A stretch of 53,372 nucleotides of DNA, taken from assembly GCA_964447155.1 (NCBI GenBank), contig CAYURM010000022.1, positions 1 through 53,372 on the forward strand, in the 5' to 3' direction. Below, in pieces: positions 1-9,116 of the stretch. The position numbers and the translations under genes were made by a program. Position 1 is the stretch's first letter; each line of letters opens with the position of its first letter. The notes under the pieces are model-generated. The model did no database searches. It worked only from the letters and a program-made list of their open reading frames with translations, and was not told the origin of the DNA. Origin of the DNA: SMBSF63 sp034003545. GTDB lineage: Bacteria; Chloroflexota; Anaerolineae; Anaerolineales; Anaerolineaceae.

Positions 1-180
1 GTGGAGATCTAGTGTCGATCAACTATTCTTTTGTTAAACTGTCAGGTGGCTAGAATCTAAATAGGCATTTTAATATATAGCACCTTAACGTCAATTTTTT
101 ACCGGTAAACCCGAATTGAGCAGGCGTCAGGATAATACGTTGGGTAAGCAAGTAAATATTCAGCTAAGGAGGAAGAAAAA
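1..180. other. Leader region before the sugar ABC permease operon
   Basis: No gene is supported here. The stretch is AT-rich and ends with a strong Shine-Dalgarno sequence, AAGGAGGAAG, just before the ATG at 181. A GATAAT-like box at 131-136 might be a -10 element, but no convincing -35 goes with it. The sugar-binding protein and ATPase that normally accompany the two permeases are not in the window. The binding-protein gene may lie to the left of base 1. Confidence 0.5.
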
Positions 181-1293
181 ATGCAAACACAGACCAAACC
201 GAAAAAAGAATCAGCCTGGGTCTGGCTCGGCTCAAATGGATTGCGTCTTCTCGTATCCATTGCCGTCCCTGTCATTACCTTCATCATCATGCGCTGGGGC
301 TTCATGTTCCTGCGCGACAGCCAGGCACCCAAACTCATCATCGCCCTTGTCGCCATTGTGTGGGGTGTAGGCGGTGTTGCCATTCTCTATATCCTAATGA
401 ACTGGGTGGTTGAGCAGCTTCCAGATGACTGGACGAGGCGGGTACAACCATTTGTTTTCATTGGACCAGCTATGGCAATTCTTGCATGGTTCCTGCTAAT
501 CCCCACAGTAAGAACCCTCTATCTGAGCTTCTTGAATCGCAACTCAACAGAATTCGTCGGGTTTGCAAACTATATTGCTGCTTTCACCGAACGTTCAATG
601 ATCGAATCCTTCCGCAATAACCTTTTGTGGATCTTGGTCGGCACATCCGCCTGCGTTATCCTTGGCTTGCTGATCGCGATCCTGGCAGACCGCAGCAGTT
701 TTGAAAGCATTGCCAAATCGCTTATCTTCCTCCCCATGGCAATCTCTTTCGTTGGCGCAGGTGTCATCTGGCGGTTCATCTATTATTACCGCCCTGCGAA
801 CCAGGTCCAGATTGGTCTGCTGAATGCCATCGTCGTCGGTCTGGGAGGGCAGCCGCAAGCCTGGACCACGCTGATCCAACCCTGGAACAATCTCTTTCTC
901 ATCCTGGCAGGCGTCTGGCTGCAAACAGGATTTGCCATGGTTGTCTTCTCCTCAGCCTTGAAAGGCGTCCCTGAAGACTTGCTCGAAGCTGCCCGCGTGG
1001 ATGGCGCAAATGAAATCCAGATTTTCTTCAGGATCATTATCCCCCAAATCAAAGGCACGATCATCACCGTCACCACCACCATCGTTATCTTCTTCCTCAA
1101 AATCTTTGATATTGTCATCGTGATGACCGGCGGACAATACGGCACCGAAGTGATCGGCACCCAGTTCTACCGTCAATTCTTCTCAAACCGCAACTTCGGT
1201 TACGGCTCAGCAATCGCCATCATCCTCTTGATTGCTGTCATCCCGGTCATGATCTATAACCTTAAACAATTCGGCGAGAGGGAGGCCTTCTAA
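181..1293 (+). CDS. Sugar ABC transporter permease, MalF/UgpA type
   Basis: This inner-membrane permease of a carbohydrate ABC importer (CUT1 type) should pair with the next gene to form the channel. The 370-residue protein has hydrophobic helices near residues 20-40 and 60-80, then a six-helix permease core. The cytoplasmic EAA loop that contacts the ATPase is visible as EAARVDGANEIQIFF, followed by IIIPQIKG, at about residues 270-290. The extra N-terminal helices match MalF-type rather than MalG-type partners. The start is set by a strong AAGGAGG ribosome site. Its stop codon overlaps the next start (TAATG), so the two genes are probably translationally coupled. The substrate cannot be read from the permease. 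The nearby amylosucrase-type gene makes a glucoside such as sucrose or a maltooligosaccharide plausible, but this is inference. Confidence 0.9.
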   Translation: MQTQTKPKKESAWVWLGSNGLRLLVSIAVPVITFIIMRWGFMFLRDSQAPKLIIALVAIVWGVGGVAILYILMNWVVEQLPDDWTRRVQPFVFIGPAMAILAWFLLIPTVRTLYLSFLNRNSTEFVGFANYIAAFTERSMIESFRNNLLWILVGTSACVILGLLIAILADRSSFESIAKSLIFLPMAISFVGAGVIWRFIYYYRPANQVQIGLLNAIVVGLGGQPQAWTTLIQPWNNLFLILAGVWLQTGFAMVVFSSALKGVPEDLLEAARVDGANEIQIFFRIIIPQIKGTIITVTTTIVIFFLKIFDIVIVMTGGQYGTEVIGTQFYRQFFSNRNFGYGSAIAIILLIAVIPVMIYNLKQFGEREAF

Positions 1294-2381
1294 TGAAAAA
1301 GAAACAGAAGTTAGGAAAACTGATTGTCAATATTGCGCTATTCATCATCTGCGCGTTATGGACCATCCCAACCCTCGGATTGCTGGTCTCCTCCATCCGC
1401 TCCCGGGACGATATCCTCAGCTCCGGCTGGTGGAAATTCCTGCCGCACCGTCAATGGGTAACCGACCGTGAAATCTCTTTGCCCAAGGAAACCAGCCTGA
1501 ATGAACCCATTACCATAGAAGGCTACACAACGAACGATGACACCTTGCAGTTGGGGTATGAAGCCGCAAACGATGTACGGTATCAATGGATTAACCGCCG
1601 AGAACGTACCATCGCTGTCCAAAGCCGGGAATGGGTTTTCTTTCCCAAATTAACCTTTGACAACTACTCCAATGTCCTGACCGGCAAAGAATATACCTAC
1701 AACAACCCGGACGGTACCACGAAAACCGAGAAAGGCACGGACATGTCCAGCGCCTTCCTCAACTCCGTTGCCGTCGCCATTCCGGCTACCGTTATTCCTA
1801 TCCTCATTGCTGCTTTCGCTGCATACGGTTTCGCATGGATGAAATTCCCCGGCCGCAAAGCACTCTTTGTAGTCGTTGTTGCCCTGTTGGTCGTACCTTT
1901 ACAACTGGCCCTCATCCCCGTTCTCAAAGACTACGTGAATCTAAAATTGAATGGCACCTACCTTGCCGTCTGGCTTGCGCACACAGGGTTTGGCCTGCCC
2001 TTGGCAATTTATCTGCTCTTCAACTACATCAGCACCATCCCGCGTGACATCTTCGAGTCAGCTTTCATTGATGGTGCCTCCCATTTCACCATTTTCACCA
2101 GACTGGTGCTGCCTCTCTCCGTTCCTGCCCTGGCATCCTTTGCTATCTTCCAGTTCATGTGGGTATGGAACGACTACCTCGTCGCCCTGGTCTTTATCGG
2201 CAGCAAGCCAGATGTACAGGTCATGACCATGCGTCTTGCAGAAATGGTCGGCTCACGCGGGCAGGACTGGCATATCCTCACAGCTGGCGCATTTGTTTCC
2301 ATGCTGCTGCCCCTGGCAGTCTTCTTCGCCCTCCAGCGCTACTTCGTCCGTGGTTTGATGGCCGGATCAGTCAAAGGCTAA
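1293..2381 (+). CDS. Sugar ABC transporter permease, MalG type
   Basis: This is the second permease of the carbohydrate importer. The 362-residue protein has one N-terminal helix (about residues 10-33), then a long polar segment, then five helices. The EAA loop reads ESAFIDGASHFTIFTRLVLP at about residues 255-274. The polar segment between helices 1 and 2, about residues 40-155, is much longer than in the classic MalG of about 296 residues. It should face outside and could contact the binding protein. The gene overlaps the first permease by one base and is followed by a strong hairpin at 2398-2440. No ATPase gene follows. CUT1 systems often share one ATPase encoded elsewhere, as MsmK-like ATPases do. 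Confidence 0.9.
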   Translation: MKKKQKLGKLIVNIALFIICALWTIPTLGLLVSSIRSRDDILSSGWWKFLPHRQWVTDREISLPKETSLNEPITIEGYTTNDDTLQLGYEAANDVRYQWINRRERTIAVQSREWVFFPKLTFDNYSNVLTGKEYTYNNPDGTTKTEKGTDMSSAFLNSVAVAIPATVIPILIAAFAAYGFAWMKFPGRKALFVVVVALLVVPLQLALIPVLKDYVNLKLNGTYLAVWLAHTGFGLPLAIYLLFNYISTIPRDIFESAFIDGASHFTIFTRLVLPLSVPALASFAIFQFMWVWNDYLVALVFIGSKPDVQVMTMRLAEMVGSRGQDWHILTAGAFVSMLLPLAVFFALQRYFVRGLMAGSVKG

Positions 2382-2397
2382 CCCACATCGTCGCGAT

Positions 2398-2440
2398 TCC
2401 CGCGCGTCCAATAATCATTATGATTATTGGACGCGCGGGA
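2398..2440. terminator. Perfect 20-bp hairpin after the permease operon
   Basis: Bases 2398-2417 and 2421-2440 are exact reverse complements separated by a 3-base loop (TTA). The lower half of the stem is very GC-rich. The position, 17 bases after the permease stop codon, suits a transcription terminator. The following sequence is ATCCTTTACC with no proper T tract, so it may instead block 3' exonucleases or pause RNA polymerase. Confidence 0.6.
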
Positions 2441-2603
2441 TCCTTTACCGATCCACAAATTCGCCCTTCCCCGGAGAAACGTCAGCATTGAAAAAAGGAT
2501 TCCAGCAAAAAAGATCGACGGATGAGGCCCCCACGTCACTTCCTCTCATCTCCAAATTACTACCACCATCCTGTTCGACATTCAAATTCAAAGAAAATAC
2601 GCT

Positions 2604-4550
2604 ATGACAGACCACATCAATCAGGCCCAACTCACGCTTTCACGGCTTTACCCGCGCATCCAGACAGAATTTCCACAAATCGACATGACGTCGGCAGAAT
2701 GGAATATTTTCATGCAGCGCCTCGAAGAAACCTTTCCCCGGCTCTTTGAGTTGCTCCTGCACCTGTACGGCAGCAGCTATGATTTTTTCTACCACCTGGA
2801 ACAGCTTCTTTTTGTTATCGTTCGCATGTGGCTTGAAAGGGACGCGGATCTGAAAGCCCTCGACCAGCAGCGTGCTGCTGACCCGGCATGGTTCAAATCC
2901 AATCAAATGCTCGGCGGGGTGTGTTACGTTGATTTGTTCGCCAAAAATCTGAACGGTATCGAAAAGAAAATCCCCTACTTCAAGGAACTCGGCCTGAATT
3001 ATCTGCATCTGATGCCCCTCTTCAAATGTCCTGACGGCAACAATGATGGCGGCTATGCCGTCAGCAGTTATCGGGAAGTCAATCCCGCCCTCGGTAATAT
3101 CAACGATCTCAAACAACTTGCTTCAAGACTGCGCAGTGAAGGCATTTCCCTGGTACTGGACTTCGTTTTCAACCACACCTCCGACGAACATGAATGGGCA
3201 TTAAAAGCTAAACAAGGCGATCTCGTCTGCCGGGATTTTTATTGGACCTTCCCTGACCGTCAATTACCCGACGCCTATGAACGGAATCTGCGCGAGATCT
3301 TCCCCCAGGAACGCCCGGGGTCCTTCACCTTTATTCCTGAAATGAACCGCTGGGTGTGGACGACTTTCCATTCCTACCAATGGGATTTAAACTATGCCAA
3401 TCCCATGGTCTTCAACAAAATGGCCGAAGAGCTGCTCTTCATCGCCAATCTCGGCGTTGAAGTTCTTCGGCTTGATGCAGTCGCCTTCATCTGGAAACAA
3501 ATGGGAACCAGCTGCGAAAACCTGCCCGAAGCCCACCTGCTCATTCAAGCCTTCAATGCGGTTACCCGCATCGCAGCCCCGGCCATGCTTTTCAAATCTG
3601 AAGCCATCGTTCACCCGGATGAAGTTGCTAAATACATTTCGCGCAATGAATGCCAGCTCTCTTACAACCCCCTCCTCATGGCCCTCCTCTGGAATACCCT
3701 CGCCACCCGTCAGGTCAATCTCCTCAAACTTGCCCTGCAAAATCGCCACAAGCTTCCCGCAGGATGCGCTTGGGTCAACTATGTACGCGGCCATGACGAC
3801 ATCGGCTGGACTTTCTCTGACAACGAAGCTGCCCAGCTCGGCATCAATGCCTACGACCATCGCCGCTTTCTCAACGATTTTTACACCGGCCGCTTTCAAG
3901 GATCTTTCGCCCGCGGTCTGCCCTTCCAGGAAAATCCCCGCACCGGCGATGCTCGCATCTCCGGCACCTGTGCGTCCCTTGCTGGCCTGGAACAAGCGCT
4001 TGACGAAAAATCCGAAGAAGAGATAAATCTTGCCATTCACAGAATTCTCCTGATTCACGGCATCCTCCTCTTTGTGGGCGGCATTCCCCTTATCTACCTC
4101 GGTGACGAAATCGGCACACTCAACGACTATACCTATCGCGATGATCCCGCCAAAGCCAAAGACAGCCGCTGGGTACATCGCCCCAAATTTGATTGGCAAA
4201 AAGCACGAAAGCGTACCGACCCAACTTCCGTTCAGGGGGCCATCTTTACAGGTCTCCAAAAAATGTTGGCGATACGCAGTGCGCACACAGCTTTTTCTGT
4301 CGGCGACCTTACCATCATCTCAACCGACAACGACCACATCCTCGGTTTTATCCGCTCCCACGGCACAAAACGCATCCTCGTTCTGGCAAATTTCTCTGAA
4401 AACGAACAGATCGTTTCCGCCAACCTCCTCCGTCTCTACGGCCTCAGCTTCGGTTTTGTCGACCTCACCACAAATACCCAACACCCCCTCAAAGCCATCA
4501 CCCTCAAACCCTACCAAATCACCCTCCTTCAAAATCTGTCCCCTGATTGA
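2604..4550 (+). CDS. Amylosucrase-type glycoside hydrolase (GH13)
   Basis: Amylosucrase transfers glucose from sucrose onto an alpha-1,4-glucan and releases fructose; close relatives simply hydrolyse sucrose. The 648-residue length fits the family. The N-terminal helical domain (about 1-90) is followed by the catalytic barrel. Family blocks are clear, including LGGVCYVDLFAKNLNGI, GGYAVSSYREVNPALG and LDFVFNHTSDEHEWA. The predicted nucleophile is Asp291 (RLDAVAF), the acid/base Glu333 (FKSEAIV), and the third carboxylate Asp398 (GHDDIGW). There is no signal peptide, so it should act in the cytoplasm. It follows the sugar permease genes after a 222-base gap containing a strong hairpin, so it probably has its own promoter. 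The start ATG has only a weak ribosome site. Whether it polymerises or hydrolyses cannot be told from sequence alone. Confidence 0.88.
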   Translation: MTDHINQAQLTLSRLYPRIQTEFPQIDMTSAEWNIFMQRLEETFPRLFELLLHLYGSSYDFFYHLEQLLFVIVRMWLERDADLKALDQQRAADPAWFKSNQMLGGVCYVDLFAKNLNGIEKKIPYFKELGLNYLHLMPLFKCPDGNNDGGYAVSSYREVNPALGNINDLKQLASRLRSEGISLVLDFVFNHTSDEHEWALKAKQGDLVCRDFYWTFPDRQLPDAYERNLREIFPQERPGSFTFIPEMNRWVWTTFHSYQWDLNYANPMVFNKMAEELLFIANLGVEVLRLDAVAFIWKQMGTSCENLPEAHLLIQAFNAVTRIAAPAMLFKSEAIVHPDEVAKYISRNECQLSYNPLLMALLWNTLATRQVNLLKLALQNRHKLPAGCAWVNYVRGHDDIGWTFSDNEAAQLGINAYDHRRFLNDFYTGRFQGSFARGLPFQENPRTGDARISGTCASLAGLEQALDEKSEEEINLAIHRILLIHGILLFVGGIPLIYLGDEIGTLNDYTYRDDPAKAKDSRWVHRPKFDWQKARKRTDPTSVQGAIFTGLQKMLAIRSAHTAFSVGDLTIISTDNDHILGFIRSHGTKRILVLANFSENEQIVSANLLRLYGLSFGFVDLTTNTQHPLKAITLKPYQITLLQNLSPD

Positions 4551-4600
4551 CAATCCCGCTTGTGCTTTGCCTCGCTATGAAAGCCGCACAGTGTCGTGGG

Positions 4601-4652
4601 GATTGCCCCCCTTGTCAAAGGGGGGATGTCGCGCAAGCGACAGGGGGGATTG
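4601..4652. repeat. Dispersed double-hairpin repeat, copy 1
   Basis: The element has two adjacent hairpins: a C6/G6 stem (4606-4625) and the palindrome TGTCGC-GCAA-GCGACA (4628-4643) with a GNRA-type loop. Degenerate relatives lie at 9623-9666 and 11938-11974 in this window. It sits between the amylosucrase and acyl-CoA synthetase genes and may also act as a terminator. Similar short palindromes are scattered in many bacterial genomes. It encodes nothing. Confidence 0.6.
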
Positions 4653-4708
4653 TTCATTATCATGAAAATACCTCCCACAAACACTCCCGTTTCTCTCCCC
4701 GCTTGCGG

Positions 4709-4714
4709 TAAAAT
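4709..4714 (+). promoter_or_regulatory. Possible -10 box for the acyl-CoA synthetase operon
   Basis: TAAAAT preceded by GCGG lies 36 bases before the start codon. It resembles the GGTAAAAT and GGTATAAT boxes seen before trmFO and tRNA-Leu in this window. No good -35 is visible. Confidence 0.3.
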
Positions 4715-4749
4715 AAACCATCAATCGGTCCTTCAGCCCCGGAGGTAAA

Positions 4750-6861
4750 ATGCCTTCTCCTCTTGCCCCCTTTTTCTCGCCCGAAGGAGTCGCCATCATC
4801 GGCGCTTCTTCAAACCCCGGCAAACTCAGTTGTGGTTTATTTAAAAATCTCACCTCCTATGGTTTCACCGGAAATATCTATCCCGTCAACCCCCGGGCAG
4901 CAACCATCCTGGGATTGCAATGCTACCCTGCTATTGCAGATGTCCCCGACCCCGTAGACCTGGCCGTGATCGCCCTGCCTGCTCCGCTGGTCAAAAACAT
5001 CATTAGGGACATCGGCGAACGCGGCATCAAGGCGGCCATCATCATCTCTGGTGGCTTCAAGGAAGTCGGCAGCGATGGGGTTGACCTGGAAAATCAGATT
5101 GTGGACATCGCCCGCAGCTACGGCATGCGTCTCATCGGCCCAAACTGCGTCGGCACTGTTGATCTGTACACCGGTCTCAACACGACCTTCATTGACGGCA
5201 TGCCGAACAAAGGCGGTATTGGTTTTCTCTCTCAATCCGGCGCAGTCCTGGGCGGCGTGGTCAGCCTCTTCATCGACAAACATGTTGGCTTCTCTCATCT
5301 TGCCAGTCTTGGCAACGAAGCCGACGTAACCGAAACCGATATGATCGAATATCTGGCAACGGATTCGAATGTCAAGGTCATTGCTGCCTATGTCGAAGAA
5401 ATCCGCGATGGCCAGCGTTTCATCAAGCTCGCTCGCGAGATCTCTCGCAAAAAGCCCATCGTCCTCCTCAAAGCCGGCCGCACTGAGGCGGGCGCACGCG
5501 CCGTATCCTCTCACACCGGCTCCATTGCGGGCAGCATATCTGCTTACAATGCTGCGTTCAAGCAAACTGGCGTCATCACCGCCAATTCGCTGAACGAGCT
5601 GTTTGAGATCGCTCTGGCGCTGGATTATCAGCCCGCTCCCAAAGGCAAACGCACCGTCCTGCTCACCAACTCCGGCGGTCCAGCCGCTCTGGCCTCCGAT
5701 GCCCTGGCCTTCAACAGCCTCACCCTGCAAGACCTGACCCCTGAAACCAAAGCCGCCCTGCGCCAACACCTCAACCCGGCCGCTGGCGTCAGCAACCCGG
5801 TCGATATGCTCGGTGGCGCCGCCCCGGAAGATTACGGCATGGCCCTGCGCACTTTGCTGGCTGACAAGCATGTCGACAGCGTCATCGTCATTCTTGTCCC
5901 CACTTCCCTGATTGACCCCGTTGACATCGCCAACCAAATCATTGATGCCGCAAAAGACACGAAGAAACCGGTGCTGACCTGCTTCATCGCTGACAAAGCT
6001 GTCATCGGCGCGCGTGAAGTCCTCCACGCCCACCGCATCCCCATGTACACCGCACCCGAAAGTGCCGCCCGCGCAATGAGCGCCATGTATTTTTACGACC
6101 AATGGCTGCAAGAAAACAGCGATTGGACGCCACCCAAATTGGAGATTGACCGGGATTCCGCCGCCATCCTCATGGAAAAAGCCGGCGGACAGGAAGCCCT
6201 CGGCGAAGCTGAGACACGTCCCTTACTGGAAGCTTATCGTATCCCTGTTATCCAGGGACGGGTCGCACACTCGGCACAGGAAGCAGCGATAATCGCTTCA
6301 GGTATCGGCAAGCCCGTTGCCCTAAAAATCGTCTCCCCTGACATCCTGCATAAATCGGATGTGGGCGGCATCATCCTCAACCTCGATACGCCCCAGTCCG
6401 TCAGCGCAGCATACGAGCAAATGATGACCACCATCCAGAGCAAACTCCCTCAGGCAAACCTGAAAGGCGTCCTGATAGAAGAAATGGCCCCTCCCGGCAG
6501 CGAAGTCATCATCGGTATGCGCCGCGACCCCAGCTTCGGCCCCCTCGTCATGTTCGGTATGGGCGGTATTTACGTAGAACTTTTCAAAGACGTTGCCTTC
6601 CGCGTTGCCCCCTTTGACCGCAAACAAGCTGAACAAATGATTACAGAAACCAAAGCAGGCACCCTTTTGGCCGGCTACCGCGGGCAGCCGAAGGCCGACC
6701 TCGACGCGATTGTCGATGTCATTCTCAAATTAAGCCAGCTTGCTCTCGACTTCCCCCAAATCGAAGAAGTGGAAATCAATCCCCTCTCCGTCGGCCCCGC
6801 AGGCCAGGGCGCAATTGCCCTGGATGGCCGCATCATTCTCTCTGGAAAGGTATCAGCATGA
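4750..6861 (+). CDS. ADP-forming acyl-CoA synthetase, fused alpha and beta subunits
   Basis: The enzyme converts an acyl-CoA, ADP and phosphate into the free acid, CoA and ATP, so it makes ATP during fermentation. The 703 residues contain a CoA-binding Rossmann domain (about 8-105), two succinyl-CoA-ligase-like domains (about 150-430) and an ATP-grasp domain (about 480-700). The phosphohistidine loop VSSHTGSIAGS places the catalytic His at residue 255. GGAGG sits just before the ATG. The stop overlaps the iorA start by 4 bases (ATGA), and iorA overlaps iorB in the same way. This arrangement suggests that arylacetyl-CoA or similar products of IorAB feed straight into this enzyme. Strict acetyl-CoA specificity is an alternative. 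No frameshift or missing domain is seen. Confidence 0.9.
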   Translation: MPSPLAPFFSPEGVAIIGASSNPGKLSCGLFKNLTSYGFTGNIYPVNPRAATILGLQCYPAIADVPDPVDLAVIALPAPLVKNIIRDIGERGIKAAIIISGGFKEVGSDGVDLENQIVDIARSYGMRLIGPNCVGTVDLYTGLNTTFIDGMPNKGGIGFLSQSGAVLGGVVSLFIDKHVGFSHLASLGNEADVTETDMIEYLATDSNVKVIAAYVEEIRDGQRFIKLAREISRKKPIVLLKAGRTEAGARAVSSHTGSIAGSISAYNAAFKQTGVITANSLNELFEIALALDYQPAPKGKRTVLLTNSGGPAALASDALAFNSLTLQDLTPETKAALRQHLNPAAGVSNPVDMLGGAAPEDYGMALRTLLADKHVDSVIVILVPTSLIDPVDIANQIIDAAKDTKKPVLTCFIADKAVIGAREVLHAHRIPMYTAPESAARAMSAMYFYDQWLQENSDWTPPKLEIDRDSAAILMEKAGGQEALGEAETRPLLEAYRIPVIQGRVAHSAQEAAIIASGIGKPVALKIVSPDILHKSDVGGIILNLDTPQSVSAAYEQMMTTIQSKLPQANLKGVLIEEMAPPGSEVIIGMRRDPSFGPLVMFGMGGIYVELFKDVAFRVAPFDRKQAEQMITETKAGTLLAGYRGQPKADLDAIVDVILKLSQLALDFPQIEEVEINPLSVGPAGQGAIALDGRIILSGKVSA

Positions 6862-8711
6862 AAAGAATCTTGTCCGGTAATGAAGCAATAGCGCAAGGCG
6901 CATGGGAAGCCGGCGTAAAAGTGGCTTCCGCCTACCCTGGCACCCCCAGCACGGAAATTCTCGAAAACTTTGCCCCGATGCCCAACGTCTACGCTGAATG
7001 GGCGCCTAACGAAAAAGTCGCCCTGGATACGGCCATCGGTGCCGCCTATGCCGGGCGCCGGGCACTCTCCACCATGAAACACGTTGGCGTCAATGTCGCC
7101 GCCGACGCCCTCTTCTACGTCGCCATGACTGGAATCGAAGCCGGTCTCGTCCTCGTTTCTGCAGACGATCCTTCCATGCACTCCTCGCAAAACGAACAGG
7201 ACAACCGCCAGTTTGCCCGCTTCACCCGCATTCCCTGTCTTGATCCTGCCGACAGCCAGGAAGCCAAAGACATGACCATCGCCGCCTTTGAACTGAGCGA
7301 ACAATTCGATACCCCGGTAATGCTCCGCCTGACCACACGCATCTGCCACACCAGCGGCCCGGTTGAAGTATTCCCAGACCAAAGAGAACATCCTCCCATC
7401 CCGGAAAGCTATCCCCGCAACCCCGACAAGTATGTCATGATCCCGGCACATGCCCGCCTCCATCACAAATTGATCGAAGAACGCATCGAAAAACTCACCC
7501 GATACGCTGAGACCTCCCCGTTGAATGTAGTTGAAATGCGCTCTACCGAAATCGGCATCGTCACCGGTGGTATCGCTTACCAATATGTACGTGAAGTCTT
7601 CCCTGATGCCTCTGTACTAAAGCTCGGAATGGTTTACCCCATCCCCCAGCAACTGGTACGTAATTTTGCCAATGATGTCAAGAAATTGATCGTTATCGAA
7701 GAACTGGACCCCTTTATCGAAGAACAGATCCGCCTGATGGGCATCGAAATCTACACCTCTGACAATGCCCCCCGGCCATACCGCATGGGCAGCAAAACCA
7801 TTTTCCCGGTTTGTGGTGAATTTAATTCCTCCATCGTGCGCAAATCCGCCGAAGCTGCTGGTTTGCTGAAAGCCTCTTCCGGGGATATTCCCGACCCTGC
7901 CAGCCTCGAATTACCAAACCGCCCGCCGGTGCTATGCCCGGGCTGCCCGCACCGCGCCACCTTCTATAACCTCAAGAAGATGAAATTTCCGGTTGCCGGT
8001 GACATTGGCTGCTACACCCTGGGGGTAGTCGCGCCCTTGAGCGCCATCCACACCTGCGGCTGCATGGGCGCCGGAATTGGTGTGCCCCACGGTGCAGCCG
8101 TCGCTGGTGATACCGAAAAACACGTTGCCGTCATCGGCGACTCCACCTTTTTCCACACCGGCATCCCTGCCCTGATGAACGTCGTCTATAACCAAAGCAA
8201 CGTCATCACCATCATCATGGATAACCGCATCACCGGTATGACCGGCCATCAGCAAAACCCCGGCACCGGCAAAACCCTCCAGATGAAAAACACCGTTGAA
8301 GTCGATATCGAAGCCATGGTGCGCGCGATGGGCATTGAACATGTCAAAACCGTCAATGCCTTCTCCGTAAAGGAAATCTCAGACACGCTTAAGGAATGGA
8401 AGCCTCTTGCCGTGCCCGCAGTCCTCATCACCAAAGGCGAATGTGCCCTCCTGCCCACCGCCCGTAAACAGTGGATGCCCATCCGCATCGACAGCAGCAA
8501 ATGTATCGGCTGCGACATCTGCATCCGCACCGGCTGCCCCGCCCTGCGCAAGTCCGACCAGACCCATGAAAAGAATGGCCGCTGCCTGACTGAAATTGAT
8601 CCCCTGCAATGCACCGGCTGCGAGGTCTGTGCCCAGGTTTGTCCACAGGACGCCATTCTCTTCCGTGAACAAATCCTCGCTGAGCAGGCAAATCAGGAGG
8701 TGAACGCATGA
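6858..8711 (+). CDS. iorA: Indolepyruvate ferredoxin oxidoreductase, alpha subunit
   Basis: IorA is the thiamine-diphosphate and iron-sulfur subunit that oxidatively decarboxylates aryl 2-oxoacids (from Trp, Phe, Tyr) to aryl-acetyl-CoA and reduces ferredoxin. It has 617 residues, the normal length. The N-terminal pyrimidine-binding domain begins with SGNEAIAQGAWEAGVKVAS, and the TPP domain contains CPGCPHRATF and GDIGCYTLG. The C terminus holds two four-cysteine clusters, CIGCDICIRTGCP and CTGCEVCAQVCP, that should bind two [4Fe-4S] centres. It overlaps the genes on both sides by 4 bases, so all three subunits are probably made together. The enzyme is oxygen-sensitive in known cases, which fits an anaerobe. 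Confidence 0.95.
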   Translation: MKRILSGNEAIAQGAWEAGVKVASAYPGTPSTEILENFAPMPNVYAEWAPNEKVALDTAIGAAYAGRRALSTMKHVGVNVAADALFYVAMTGIEAGLVLVSADDPSMHSSQNEQDNRQFARFTRIPCLDPADSQEAKDMTIAAFELSEQFDTPVMLRLTTRICHTSGPVEVFPDQREHPPIPESYPRNPDKYVMIPAHARLHHKLIEERIEKLTRYAETSPLNVVEMRSTEIGIVTGGIAYQYVREVFPDASVLKLGMVYPIPQQLVRNFANDVKKLIVIEELDPFIEEQIRLMGIEIYTSDNAPRPYRMGSKTIFPVCGEFNSSIVRKSAEAAGLLKASSGDIPDPASLELPNRPPVLCPGCPHRATFYNLKKMKFPVAGDIGCYTLGVVAPLSAIHTCGCMGAGIGVPHGAAVAGDTEKHVAVIGDSTFFHTGIPALMNVVYNQSNVITIIMDNRITGMTGHQQNPGTGKTLQMKNTVEVDIEAMVRAMGIEHVKTVNAFSVKEISDTLKEWKPLAVPAVLITKGECALLPTARKQWMPIRIDSSKCIGCDICIRTGCPALRKSDQTHEKNGRCLTEIDPLQCTGCEVCAQVCPQDAILFREQILAEQANQEVNA

Positions 8712-9016
8712 CCAGCCCAACCAATCCCAAAACCGTCAATTTCCTCCTCGTCGGCGTCGGCGGTCAAGGCACCATCCTTGCCAGCAACGTCCTCGCTGAG
8801 CTGGGGCTCTCCCTCGGCTACGACGTCAAACAAGCCGAAGTCCACGGCATGTCTCAGCGCGGCGGCAGCGTTACCTCCCAGGTCCGCTGGTCAGACCATG
8901 TTTACTCGCCCATGATCAGCCCCGGCGAAGTGGATTTTCTCATCGCTTTTGAGAAATCCGAAGCCGCACGCTTCATCCATTACCTCAGCCCATCCGGAAC
9001 TTTGATTGTCAATGAC
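8708..9016 (+). CDS. iorB: Indolepyruvate ferredoxin oxidoreductase, beta subunit (cut by gap)
   Basis: Only the first 103 residues are present before the run of Ns. They show the typical start of the gamma/beta domain of 2-oxoacid:ferredoxin oxidoreductases, with FLLVGVGGQGTILASNVLAELG and HGMSQRGGSVTSQVRW. A strong AGGAGG lies upstream of the ATG. Family members are about 190-200 residues, so roughly 90 residues (about 270 bases) are missing. The 100-base gap plus the short repeat-filled flank is too small for them, so the gap length is almost certainly a placeholder. No continuation is recognisable after the gap. Confidence 0.9.
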
Positions 9017-9116
9017 NNNNNNNNNNNNNNNNNNNNNNNNNNNNNNNNNNNNNNNNNNNNNNNNNNNNNNNNNNNNNNNNNNNNNNNNNNNNNNNNNNNN
9101 NNNNNNNNNNNNNNNN
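9017..9116. other. Assembly gap (100 Ns)
   Basis: The gap is exactly 100 N, which is a conventional size for gaps of unknown length. It interrupts iorB. Its right edge runs straight into a tandem repeat, which probably caused the assembly break. Confidence 0.98.

Noticed and set aside
1952..1967. Sigma-54-like match TGGCAC-N5-TTGCC on the plus strand
   Set aside because: It lies inside the malG-type gene and arises from common codons (Gly-Thr-Tyr-Leu-Ala); no gene start follows nearby.
3387..4286. 299-codon minus-strand frame opposite the amylosucrase gene
   Set aside because: It is an antisense shadow; the plus-strand gene carries all catalytic motifs.
4837..6111. Long 424-codon minus-strand frame opposite the acyl-CoA synthetase gene
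   Set aside because: It is a codon-bias shadow of a well supported gene, without family motifs.
8767..8782. Sigma-54-like match AGGCAC-N5-TTGCC on the plus strand
   Set aside because: It is inside iorB coding sequence and points into the same gene; the codons GGC-ACC-ATC-CTT-GCC explain it.
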